Position numbers and translations under genes: made by a program. Shown here piece after piece: positions 54,694 to 63,000 of a stretch of DNA of 64,000 bases. Position 1 is the stretch's first letter; each line of letters begins with the position of its first letter. This DNA is from Aquirufa aurantiipilula (lineage in GTDB: Bacteria > Bacteroidota > Bacteroidia > Cytophagales > Spirosomataceae), in assembly GCF_019923745.1 (NCBI RefSeq), contig NZ_JAANOG010000004.1:124001-188000 (forward strand), written 5' to 3'. A model generated the notes under the pieces. The model did not search any database. It saw only the letters and a list, made by a program, of their open reading frames with translations, and had not been told where the DNA came from.

Positions 54694-56850
54694 CTATAAT
54701 CCAGAATGTATAATTTTCTGGACAAAGGCTTCATGTGTCTTCTGCGCCTGAATGATAAAATCATTCTCTTTCCAATCTCCAATCACGTTTTCCATTTCTT
54801 TTTGGTTATGGAACATGGCTTGTCGGAAAGGATCTTGGAAATCTTTGGCACGTGAACTTTCAATGCCCTTAGCAATGAATCCAGATACTTCGATAGCCTT
54901 ATTTTTCCATTTCAAAATGAATGCTGAATCAACTATATTTTCTGTTTCAATGATTTGTAATGCAGCTAAGGCATTTTGGAATTTAAGGTCAGGATACTGC
55001 TCTGCCTGATCTTGGTAAAACTGATGTACTTGGCTCCAGGCATTAATTTTACCTGAACGAATATTTGATTTCAACATATCAACAGCCTTGGAAGGGAACA
55101 ATTGTCCACCAAGATTTTCCCAAGAAGATATTGATTTATTAGAAGCATTCTCTAAGAGCGTAATGGCAGATATCGAGGGATTTCTTTCTTGTGCTAAGAG
55201 CCATTCTTGAAAGGCATGATACTGGATTAAATCCTTAAAAATATGGTAAGCGCGATAACTTTTGGCAATTTTACTCTTGCGTTTGGAGTTTTCAATTCCA
55301 GTTGCCCAAACATCTAAATTGACGTTTTCGTTGGCTGGGTTTTCTAACCAATTTTTACCTGCTGCTTGCGTCTTTTCTGGAAGAGCATCGCCCACCCAAG
55401 TTTCTAATAAGGTTAAGGCTTTTAATATTTCTTCGATGGTATCTGGCGCTAGGAAATCATATTCCAATAGCATGTTTTTGTTAATCCTTTGATCGCGGTT
55501 GGCAAATTTCCAGGCATTCCTTGCTAAAGCATAGAGATTATACTGGAACCAATAAGCGGCAATGATTAATAAGCCTCCCGAGGCATCGTCGTTGCCAATC
55601 AAAGAAAAAGGCAATGGGTTTTGAATTTCCGCTGGATAATTTCCCTTTGAAATAAGATTGAAACTTGCAAATTTAGAATTATGCTTTAAGCTAATGGAAA
55701 GACCTGGCCAAAAACCTCTTCCTGCTTGTAATTCCCCATCTGCACCCCGACTGTTATGGTTGGAACCCAGCGTAGCACCAGCCGCCATATTGCTTTGTCC
55801 TTTGATGATTGCCGCACAAAGAAAGGAATTGTTATGGTGCTGTTCATGAGCAGGGAAAATAAGTGCATTCAATACCTCACAGCAGGAAATGGTCGAATTA
55901 CTACCTAAAAAAGAGTTAATTAATCGGGCCCCGTATTTCAACTGAGAATGGGCAGCTAAAATAAATCGGACTGCTTTAACACCGTAAAAAATCCGGCAAC
56001 CCTCGTGAATGATTCCATTGACAAGTTCACAACCTTCTCCAATTTGAGTATTGGCTTCAGGGTATGAAATGATGGTCAAGTTTTTTAATTTATTGGCACC
56101 CTTAATGTAGGTGTCAGAACCCATGTTCACATCCTTGATGATCCCTGTATTTTTAATCACAGTACGGTCTCCAATTTGACCGTAATAGCCCCTTTTACTA
56201 GAAAATTCAGCTTGAGTCAATGCTTTATATTGTGCTTGAAGCACTTCATCATCCCGATCTTGGGTCCATAAATAGGCATCCGCAGGTCGCATGCCCACAA
56301 ATGGAATCACTTTTCTACCGCCGTTTTCATTTCCTAGTTCTAACCAAATTCGGATACGTTCCTCTTCTCCTTCCTTCACAATACCATTTCCAAACTTGGC
56401 GGTTGGCGTAGTAGCTAATTCATTAACTTGCAAAATCATGACTTCATTTCCAATTTGATAATTGGACAATAAATTTACCCGGTCAATACTGACATTGTCG
56501 CCAATATCACTACTGATGATGGTGCTGTTATAAATACCAACAGGCATTCTCAGGTTTTTAAATTCCAGATAGACATGTTCTAAAATACCAATTCGGATGA
56601 TGCCAAAAAACCGACAATTTTTAATGAGGTGCGGGTTAAATCCGGGTTTCACCTGGATATCTTTCCAGTTTTCTGCTTCGTTAAAATTAGCTTCTAAGAT
56701 TTCAATTTCACGAGCAGCCAGAGGGCGGTAGTCGGAAAGATTGATATTTTTATTGCGTAGATCGAATTCACTTTCTCCCTCTTTCAAATAGGTTTTATTG
56801 ACAAATTCGTAGCCTAAATGGGCTATGGGTTTCTTCTCTATTCGATTCAT
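54694..56850 (-). CDS. DUF4954 family protein (left-handed beta-helix)
   Basis: A 718-residue protein of the DUF4954 family, common in Bacteroidota and of unknown function. Residues about 75-400 show many short repeats of hexapeptide type (for example IGDNVSIDRVNLLSNYQIG, IGDRTVIKNTGIIKDVN, KGANKLKNLTIIS, IGEGCELVNGIIHEG) that build a left-handed beta-helix, as in sugar nucleotide pyrophosphorylases and acyltransferases. The remaining part (about 450-718) is helical. No signal peptide. It overlaps the VOC gene by four bases and is the last of a coupled three-gene operon with GH130. A role in sugar metabolism is a guess. Confidence 0.82.
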   Translation of the reverse strand: MNRIEKKPIAHLGYEFVNKTYLKEGESEFDLRNKNINLSDYRPLAAREIEILEANFNEAENWKDIQVKPGFNPHLIKNCRFFGIIRIGILEHVYLEFKNLRMPVGIYNSTIISSDIGDNVSIDRVNLLSNYQIGNEVMILQVNELATTPTAKFGNGIVKEGEEERIRIWLELGNENGGRKVIPFVGMRPADAYLWTQDRDDEVLQAQYKALTQAEFSSKRGYYGQIGDRTVIKNTGIIKDVNMGSDTYIKGANKLKNLTIISYPEANTQIGEGCELVNGIIHEGCRIFYGVKAVRFILAAHSQLKYGARLINSFLGSNSTISCCEVLNALIFPAHEQHHNNSFLCAAIIKGQSNMAAGATLGSNHNSRGADGELQAGRGFWPGLSISLKHNSKFASFNLISKGNYPAEIQNPLPFSLIGNDDASGGLLIIAAYWFQYNLYALARNAWKFANRDQRINKNMLLEYDFLAPDTIEEILKALTLLETWVGDALPEKTQAAGKNWLENPANENVNLDVWATGIENSKRKSKIAKSYRAYHIFKDLIQYHAFQEWLLAQERNPSISAITLLENASNKSISSWENLGGQLFPSKAVDMLKSNIRSGKINAWSQVHQFYQDQAEQYPDLKFQNALAALQIIETENIVDSAFILKWKNKAIEVSGFIAKGIESSRAKDFQDPFRQAMFHNQKEMENVIGDWKENDFIIQAQKTHEAFVQKIIHSGL

Positions 56851-57248
56851 CTTTCGTAAAATTCAATGGGTAAAAGATCAGGGTCACTGGTGAAGGTAAA
56901 GCGTTTTCCTGTAAATTCATCGATTCGGATATCTTCACAGATAAGGCCTTTTTGTTGTAAAATATGCACCGTATCATCCAAATTAGATACTTCAAAGGCA
57001 ATATGTCTTAAACCGCATGCCTCAGGTCTAGATATACGAGCAGGAGTTTCTGGAAAGGAAAATAACTCGATGAAATAGACTCCTTGAAAGCTCAGATCTA
57101 GCTTATACGAATCTCTTTCTTTTCGGTATACTTCTCGGATCTCCTCAAATCCTAAAATTTCCGTATAAAACTGTTTGGATAGTTCATAATTGGAGCAGAT
57201 AATAGCCACATGATGAATGCCAATAAGGGGGATTTTTTGATTCATCAT
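56847..57248 (-). CDS. VOC family protein (YaeR/YwkD-like)
   Basis: A 133-residue vicinal-oxygen-chelate protein made of two beta-alpha-beta-beta-beta modules. IHHVAIICSNYELSKQFYTEILGF and RPEACGLRHIAFEV are close to the YaeR/YwkD subfamily of glyoxalase-like proteins. Metal ligands are His residues in the first and second modules and Glu in ELFSF and IEFYER. Substrate is unknown. Its start overlaps GH130 by four bases and its end overlaps DUF4954 by four. Confidence 0.88.
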   Translation of the reverse strand: MMNQKIPLIGIHHVAIICSNYELSKQFYTEILGFEEIREVYRKERDSYKLDLSFQGVYFIELFSFPETPARISRPEACGLRHIAFEVSNLDDTVHILQQKGLICEDIRIDEFTGKRFTFTSDPDLLPIEFYER

Positions 57249-58342
57249 CTTTGGGGACTAGTTGCAACGGCAATTTTTGAATCAGCGGTACCATAATATA
57301 AAAACCAGCGAGATTTAAAGGGAACCAGGCCTTCCACAAAACAGACTTCATTCACTTCTCCTATTTGTTCATACACTTTATTTGGCCAAATGAAGGGCTT
57401 ATTAGAGCGCTGAATCAACTGGTATGGCCTTTCTAAATGGAATAAAGCTTGGGCTGCGCTATAGGTGAATTTGGGTAATTTAGTATCATTGAAATTAGCC
57501 GCATTACTGCTATTATAAATCAATAAAATACCTGATTTTTGCATTAATGCATAGGGGCCAGGTTCCACTAAGCGACTGTCGAAATAGCCTTTTCTAGGTT
57601 GCAGTACCGATATTCTTTGTTTGTTTTCAGCATCTTCCAATACATTCCATTGAATTAGGTCTTTGGATTGAGCCATGAATAAATCGGTATCACCAAAGTA
57701 CATCCAGTAGGAGCCATTTATTTTCGTGGCAATCATTTTTGAGCCTACTTGTTTGACAACGATGGCGCCAGATTTCGACCAAAGGTCAATGTATTTAGGA
57801 TCTTTCAACATGGGGCCCATTTTTTTCCAATGGATTAAATCAGTCGAAGTGGCAAAGCATAAACGGGCTGTTTTTCCGTCATAAGAAGTATAGGTAATTA
57901 GATAGCTTCCTTCTTCTGTTTGAACAATACGCGGATCTTCAATTCCTCCCGGCCATTCGTATTTTTTAAATGCATCTTGTTCTGGGAAAAGAATGGGTTG
58001 AGGCATTTTTTTGAAATGAATACCATCATCACTAATGGCTAAGCCGATGCGGGAAGTACCTAAAGAATCTTGGGCTCTGTAAAGTAAATGCACTTTTCCA
58101 TCTTTTATTAAAGCTGTAGGATTGAGTACATTTTTATTTTCCCAGCCAACTGTTTTGCCTTGAACGGGGCAAAAGAACTGCTGTTTTAAGTCAGGTTTTA
58201 GGATGGGATTCGCCGCATCTTGCTTGGTGAAATTAGTTATTTGCCAAGTATTTGTGCTTTTATTTTGTCCCAAAGAAATAAGGGAACAAAGATAGATGGA
58301 TAGTCCAAAAATATAAGAAGGGATTTTATAGAGTAGATTCAT
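57245..58342 (-). CDS. Secreted GH130-like glycoside hydrolase/phosphorylase
   Basis: A 365-residue five-bladed propeller enzyme. The signal peptide ends around LISLGQ. WENKNVLNPTALIKDGKVHLLYRA, GGIEDPRIV (with the family Asp) and EVCFVEGLVPFKSRWFLYYGTADSKIAVA are GH130 landmarks. GH130 enzymes act on beta-mannosides; the exported forms without phosphate-binding residues are hydrolases, but I cannot decide this by eye. GH43-like enzymes are an alternative. First gene of the coupled GH130-VOC-DUF4954 operon; a sugar isomerase-like gene lies divergently. Confidence 0.8.
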   Translation of the reverse strand: MNLLYKIPSYIFGLSIYLCSLISLGQNKSTNTWQITNFTKQDAANPILKPDLKQQFFCPVQGKTVGWENKNVLNPTALIKDGKVHLLYRAQDSLGTSRIGLAISDDGIHFKKMPQPILFPEQDAFKKYEWPGGIEDPRIVQTEEGSYLITYTSYDGKTARLCFATSTDLIHWKKMGPMLKDPKYIDLWSKSGAIVVKQVGSKMIATKINGSYWMYFGDTDLFMAQSKDLIQWNVLEDAENKQRISVLQPRKGYFDSRLVEPGPYALMQKSGILLIYNSSNAANFNDTKLPKFTYSAAQALFHLERPYQLIQRSNKPFIWPNKVYEQIGEVNEVCFVEGLVPFKSRWFLYYGTADSKIAVATSPQR

Positions 58343-58537
58343 GTAGTATGGTGAGAGTTTAAATTTACTAAAATGCCTGTTGAAACGTATATTAAAAGGT
58401 AATTTTCGGCAAATTATTACCGAATGCTTCTTGTCAAAGAAGCCTACAGGTCAGCATTGACCGTAAATTTCTAATGAATTCATGCATTTGATCAAAGGAA
58501 AATTTTAAATTGGGTTATCATACCTATAAACATAAAA

Positions 58538-59461
58538 ATGGAAAGACGAGATTTTTTACAATCCTCCTTATTGACAGGCTTAGCCACGGGCATGCCCTCA
58601 ATTCAAGATAAAATTTTGGCACCTAAATTACAGCCAAAAATTAAGTTAAGTGTTTCCAGTTATTCTTACTGGCATTTTAAGGGCGATAAATTTCCGATTG
58701 AAAAGGTGATAGATGATGCGGCAGCTTTGGGATTGGAAGGGATTGATGTCTTACACAGACAAATGGAAAGTGAAGACAATGCCTATTTGCAAAAAATCAA
58801 GAAGCATGCATTTTTAAATGGAATAGCCTTGACTTGTTTATCCATTCATCAGGGATTTGTAACTCCCGATAAAGAGGAATTAAAAAAACATGTAGATCAT
58901 ACGATTCATTGCATTGAATTGGCCTATAAAATGGGTATCCCTTGTTTGCGTTTAAATACGGGACGGTGGAATACCATTAAATCCTTTGATGATTTAATGA
59001 AAAATAGGGGTATAGAGCCTATTTTGCCAGGTTATACGGAAGATGATGGATATAAGTGGTGTGTGGAAGGTATTCAACGATGTTTAGCGAAGGCAGAGGA
59101 ATGTGGAGTGTTGTTGGCACTTGAAAACCACTGGGGATTAGGGTCAACGCCTGAGGGAATGTTGCGAATCCATGATACGGTTAATTCTCCTTGGTTGGGT
59201 TTATTGATGGATACTGGAAATTTCTTGGAAGATCCTTATGACAAATTGGAGAAAATAGCTCCAAAAGCAAGTTTCGTTCAGGCTAAAACCTATTATGGAG
59301 GAGGCGAATGGTATTCTTTGGAATTAGACTACAAGCGAATTATCAATATCTTAAAGAAAGTAAATTACCAAGGTTATATTTCCATCGAATTTGAAGGCAG
59401 AGAAAATGCCTATTCGGGTGTTCGAAAAAGTGTTGAATTACTCCGAAAAGCATTAGGATAG
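58538..59461 (+). CDS. Sugar phosphate isomerase/epimerase-like TIM barrel, Tat-type signal
   Basis: A 307-residue xylose isomerase-like TIM-barrel protein. It begins MERRDFLQSSLLTGLATG, a probable twin-arginine export signal. Metal ligand candidates are Glu in LALENHWGL, Asp in LMDTGNF, His and Glu in the later strand FVQAKTYYGGG and in YISIEFEG. Similar proteins act on sugars, inositols or hydroxypyruvate. The substrate here is unknown. It lies divergent from GH130 and may share a sugar-use theme. A P33 palindrome follows its stop. Confidence 0.82.
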   Translation: MERRDFLQSSLLTGLATGMPSIQDKILAPKLQPKIKLSVSSYSYWHFKGDKFPIEKVIDDAAALGLEGIDVLHRQMESEDNAYLQKIKKHAFLNGIALTCLSIHQGFVTPDKEELKKHVDHTIHCIELAYKMGIPCLRLNTGRWNTIKSFDDLMKNRGIEPILPGYTEDDGYKWCVEGIQRCLAKAEECGVLLALENHWGLGSTPEGMLRIHDTVNSPWLGLLMDTGNFLEDPYDKLEKIAPKASFVQAKTYYGGGEWYSLELDYKRIINILKKVNYQGYISIEFEGRENAYSGVRKSVELLRKALG

Positions 59462-59499
59462 TTATCAATATCTTGGACAACAAATCACTTTTTAAATCG

Positions 59500-59562
59500 T
59501 TCGCTCTGAGACGCGCAACGCTGTCAAGGTTCCAAACCTTGCCAGCGTTAGGCCGGAGCGAA
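59500..59562. repeat. 33-nt palindrome, copy 5, inside a second inverted repeat
   Basis: The P33 copy at 59517-59549 has one mismatch (T opposite C). It is enclosed by TTCGCTC (59500-59506) and GAGCGAA (59556-59562), forming a nested two-layer palindrome between convergent genes. Confidence 0.85.
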
Positions 59563-59565
59563 GGT

Positions 59566-59889
59566 TTATTTTTTCAAAACCAAGGTGTAAGAATCCGAAA
59601 TCATCTCTTTCAATGTGGCGAAAGCGATTTGACCATTGACTACAATGGTATTCCAATGCTTTTTATTCATGTGGTAACCCGGTAACACACTATCTGGGAA
59701 TTCTTCTCTTAGATCAATAGCCCGATCAGGGTCACATTTAACATTAAATTTCACTGGGATTTCATCCAAGGAAAGTAGCAGAAACATTTTATTGTTGACC
59801 TTGAACACCAAGTTGTCTGGGCCAAAAGGAAGACTTTCCTCTGTATTGGGTAAACTCAGTGCGTAATCACGAATTTCTTCTAGGTTCAT
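59566..59889 (-). CDS. MmcQ/YjbR family protein
   Basis: A 107-residue CyaY-like alpha/beta protein. It starts MNLEEIRDYALSLPNTEES and has LPFGPDNLVFKVNNKMFLLL, then a PVKFNVKCDPDRAIDLRE stretch and GYHMNKKHWNTI, as in the MmcQ/YjbR family. The group may bind DNA, but function is unproven. The ATG at 59889 is the usual start and overlaps the flavin reductase gene by 23 bases. Last gene of the five-gene ABC exporter transcript. Confidence 0.88.
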   Translation of the reverse strand: MNLEEIRDYALSLPNTEESLPFGPDNLVFKVNNKMFLLLSLDEIPVKFNVKCDPDRAIDLREEFPDSVLPGYHMNKKHWNTIVVNGQIAFATLKEMISDSYTLVLKK

Positions 59890-60511
59890 CAGGTGCATCT
59901 GCCAAAACCTTGGCATAAGGGAGTTGGGCCAATTTTTTTATTTGATAATAAGTGTCCAATCCTCCTGCACTTACACTTTGGGCTAGCTCCAAATCAATAT
60001 GTCCATCAGGCAGAAGAATGGAATCTTGAATGGAAATATATTGGATTTTGCCGACTAATAAAACGGTTTGGTTTGATTTGATCAAATGTTCTTCTTCCCA
60101 AGTTAATCCAATTTTGACTAAACTATTCTTCACAAAAGGTCCATCAAATTCAGGGATGCACTCTTCTTCTATGCCACAGGCATCAAATTCAGATTTTCCC
60201 CAAGGATATCTAGCAGATGTCTGATGAGCCTGCGGGACCATGGAAAGTGGAATTTGATTTAGAGTAAATCGCTTATTGGCTTGAATGTTTTTATAGCTAT
60301 GACTATCAGCACCAACAGGTCTAAACAAAACGCCCATCATGGCAGGATTCGCCCCAATGTGGATCACATTACTAAAAATGGCCAAATTGGATTGATGTTG
60401 TTCATTGTATGTTCCCATTAAATGAACCGCCTTAGCACCAGTTAGATGATTAATCAAGTTCGTCCGAAACGACTTATCCATCGACTCGATGTCGGCTAAA
60501 TGGGCTATCAT
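59867..60511 (-). CDS. Flavin reductase family protein
   Basis: A 214-residue FMN-binding split-barrel protein. VIHIGANPAMMGVLFRPVGADSHSYKNI and KRFTLNQIP fit the flavin reductase-like fold. Proteins of this group use NAD(P)H to reduce FMN or act as bound-FMN reductases; the partner is unknown. It starts four bases after the LolA-like gene and runs into the MmcQ gene, so it is part of the same operon. Confidence 0.82.
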   Translation of the reverse strand: MIAHLADIESMDKSFRTNLINHLTGAKAVHLMGTYNEQHQSNLAIFSNVIHIGANPAMMGVLFRPVGADSHSYKNIQANKRFTLNQIPLSMVPQAHQTSARYPWGKSEFDACGIEEECIPEFDGPFVKNSLVKIGLTWEEEHLIKSNQTVLLVGKIQYISIQDSILLPDGHIDLELAQSVSAGGLDTYYQIKKLAQLPYAKVLADAPDEPRRNS

Positions 60512-60515
60512 GAGT

Positions 60516-61202
60516 TTAATTTTTGAAAATGGAGGACGCTATTCCTTGATTGATCTTGTAATTAGAAAATTTCACTGTGATATCGCCGGTTTTAGCTACT
60601 TGTTTTTGCGTATCTACTGTTTGGGTTTTATTGATATCTACCACAACGCCTTTGGGAACTTTGAATTTTTTGACATCCACCGTAAAAATAAGTTGCTCTG
60701 GTAAACCCCATTTGGCCTCTGTACCGTAAGCATAATCCGTACTTACTGTTCCATTACTTCTCGATGTGATTTGAGATTTCAAGACCAAGTTATTGTTTTT
60801 ATCTATCCACAATTTGGCCAAAATAACATCTTCGCTTTCTCCGTTGGGTAACAAAGTGATGATTTCCGTTTCCTTGTTTTTAATCAATTCTTTGCCTGTA
60901 CTGATGGCGTTGAATTGATCTTGATGAGCCAACAATTGAGCTAAATCTCCAAAACCTTTTTTAGGTAAAATGGCTATGCCCTTTGATTTTAAATGAAATT
61001 GATCTTTTTGTTTAAAATACAATGTTGCATTGACAGGAAGAATCTTGATCAAAGGGATATTCGATTTGATATTCAGATCAACTGAATAATCCTTGACTAG
61101 GCTCCATTTTTGTTGAAGTGCCTGAATGGTTTTTTGCGCATCTTGTCCTATGACTTGGAAAAGCGAACAGATATAAAGACAGATGGTCAATAGAATTTTC
61201 AT
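60516..61202 (-). CDS. Periplasmic LolA-like protein
   Basis: A 228-residue exported protein (signal peptide MKILLTICLYICSLFQVIGQ). The mature part alternates beta strands with long charged loops, typical of the half-barrel LolA/LolB-like fold that binds acylated or hydrophobic ligands: QQKWSLVKDYSVDLNIKS, LPVNATLYFKQKDQFHLKSKG, and the last strand TVKFSNYKIN. Exact family not certain. The start codon shares a base with the permease stop (1-base overlap). It may take a ligand from the ABC exporter in the same operon. Confidence 0.62.
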   Translation of the reverse strand: MKILLTICLYICSLFQVIGQDAQKTIQALQQKWSLVKDYSVDLNIKSNIPLIKILPVNATLYFKQKDQFHLKSKGIAILPKKGFGDLAQLLAHQDQFNAISTGKELIKNKETEIITLLPNGESEDVILAKLWIDKNNNLVLKSQITSRSNGTVSTDYAYGTEAKWGLPEQLIFTVDVKKFKVPKGVVVDINKTQTVDTQKQVAKTGDITVKFSNYKINQGIASSIFKN

Positions 61203-62044
61203 TAGGCGCTGATGTCTTTTTTGTTGAAGGTATACATGGAAATGCCTAAGAAGAGCAAAATATGAGCTACCAAAATAATGACAGATTTAATGATTTCCGT
61301 TTTGGGTAGTGGCTCTTCAAAAAAGTTTCTCCAAGAAGCCATGTGGGTCGTAAATAAATAGGGACGAATGGAGTCAAATACAGAAACTTCTAAGGTACCA
61401 ATGATGGTGAAAAGTATGATAATGGACATGGTTGCCACAATGGGGCCAATGGAGTTTTCTGAAAAACAAGACAAACATATCGACAAAGATGCGACTGTCA
61501 ATAAGGCCAAAAATGCCACCGCAAATCCGCTGAGGTACCTCCATAGGACATCGTGCTCTTGTAAAATCACTAGGCCGTCGGTATTCAAAACTATCAAATC
61601 ACCTGTTCCGAAAAATATTCTTCCAAATATCAGGGCCATAATACCTAACCAAATGATGATGCAGGCCGTATAAACAGCTCCAGCAATAAACTTAGATAGT
61701 AGGAGTGTAGTCCGTGAAATGGGTTTCGTCATCACAATACGGATGGTTCCCATGGCAAATTCTCCAGAAATCAAGTCGCCGGTGACCAAGGCCACCAATA
61801 AGGGAATTTGAACCAAAAGCATTTGTAAGATGATGAAGGCTATCAGATTTCCATTAAGCAAGTTGCCTTCAAAACTTAAGGTTTGTTCAAATGAGGATGT
61901 GACAAATGATAAAATCGATAATCCATCCGATTTTAAGGCGAATAAAATGACCCCTACCAACAGCGTAATTGCCCCTATTCCCAAATAGCTTCTGGGTTTG
62001 GCAGCAATCTTGATGAATTCATTATATACGCTTTTAAATAGCAT
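61202..62044 (-). CDS. ABC transporter permease
   Basis: A 280-residue membrane protein with about six helices and an ABC-2-type layout: FKSVYNEFIKIAAKPRSYLGIG at the start, SGEFAMGTIRIVMTKPISRTTLLLSKF in a cytoplasmic loop (typical of export permeases), and hydrophobic segments to the end. I place the start at the ATG at 62044; a TTG at 62056 gives four more residues. It overlaps the ATPase gene by 11 bases. Two copies should dimerise with the ATPase. Confidence 0.85.
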   Translation of the reverse strand: MLFKSVYNEFIKIAAKPRSYLGIGAITLLVGVILFALKSDGLSILSFVTSSFEQTLSFEGNLLNGNLIAFIILQMLLVQIPLLVALVTGDLISGEFAMGTIRIVMTKPISRTTLLLSKFIAGAVYTACIIIWLGIMALIFGRIFFGTGDLIVLNTDGLVILQEHDVLWRYLSGFAVAFLALLTVASLSICLSCFSENSIGPIVATMSIIILFTIIGTLEVSVFDSIRPYLFTTHMASWRNFFEEPLPKTEIIKSVIILVAHILLFLGISMYTFNKKDISA

Positions 62045-62954
62045 CTTGTTGGACAATTTTAATGAAATAATCTTCCAAACTGCGTTTGGACTCTAAGGAG
62101 TAAATGGCAATTTCATGTGAATTCAAGAGCTGACTGATGCTTGGCACTTGATTTCGATTCAAATGAAATTCTAATTGATTTTCTCCTTTTACTTGTATTG
62201 GAATATCAGGAAAAGCATTTTTCAGTACTTCCAATGCTTTTTGTTGCGGTTCAACCTCCAACCGAATGAAGAGGTTTTCTGTAGACATGAGTTCTTTCAC
62301 GGAACCTTCTACGATGGATTTTCCTTTGTTGATGATGACCATCCGATTAGCAATCATTTCGATTTCACTTAAATCATGTGAAGAAAGCAAGATGGTTTTT
62401 TGATGTTCTTCTTTTAATCTCAAAATCAAGTTTCTGATATCTATGATGCCTTGGGGATCTAATCCGGTGGTTGGTTCATCCAAGACGATCAAATCGGGAT
62501 TGTGCAATAGCGTTTGCGCTATTCCTAACCTTTGCTTCATACCATGAGAAAAACCTCCCACTTTGTCGTGTTCTCGACCATTCAATCCCACAAAATCCAA
62601 CATGGCATATATTTCTTTTTTGCTGGAATAGGTTCCTGAAATTCGGGCAAAAATATCCAGATTTCGGTAAGCGCTTAGGTATTTATAAAAATCGGGTTTT
62701 TCGACTATGCTGCCCGTCCTGCGTAAAATTTCTTCACGATGGTTTTTGATAGGCAAATCAAATAAACGAATATCTCCTGAATCGGCTTTTATTAAGGATA
62801 ACATGCAGCGCATGCTCGTGCTTTTTCCAGCCCCATTGGGTCCTAGAAATCCAAAAACATCACCTTTGAAGACCTGAAAGCTAACATCCTTCACCGCTTG
62901 GAAAGTGCCAAAGCTTTTGGAAAGATGTTGTATGGATATGATGGACTCAGGCAT
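62034..62954 (-). CDS. ABC transporter ATP-binding protein
   Basis: A 306-residue ATPase of the export type. Walker A is FLGPNGAGKST near residues 35-45, signature GFSHGMKQRLGIA, Walker B DLIVLDEPTTGLDP. The C-terminal 90 residues form the accessory domain of ABC-2 drug/lipid exporters (CcmA-like). First gene of an operon with the permease, LolA-like protein, flavin reductase and MmcQ genes. The exported substrate is unknown. Confidence 0.92.
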   Translation of the reverse strand: MPESIISIQHLSKSFGTFQAVKDVSFQVFKGDVFGFLGPNGAGKSTSMRCMLSLIKADSGDIRLFDLPIKNHREEILRRTGSIVEKPDFYKYLSAYRNLDIFARISGTYSSKKEIYAMLDFVGLNGREHDKVGGFSHGMKQRLGIAQTLLHNPDLIVLDEPTTGLDPQGIIDIRNLILRLKEEHQKTILLSSHDLSEIEMIANRMVIINKGKSIVEGSVKELMSTENLFIRLEVEPQQKALEVLKNAFPDIPIQVKGENQLEFHLNRNQVPSISQLLNSHEIAIYSLESKRSLEDYFIKIVQQDAI

Positions 62955-63000
62955 GTAGGATGGAATATGCTTTTCTAACTAGCATTCCCTTGATATTGTT

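Noticed and set aside
13424-59549. P33 palindromes as CRISPR repeats
   Set aside because: They are dispersed singly through the window, not in regular arrays with spacers.
62034-62056. Repeated 23-base gene overlaps (fabI/DUF4833, bioD/bioA, flavin reductase/MmcQ, ABC genes) as a pattern
   Set aside because: Two of the four disappear or shorten when better start codons are used, so the equal lengths are probably chance.
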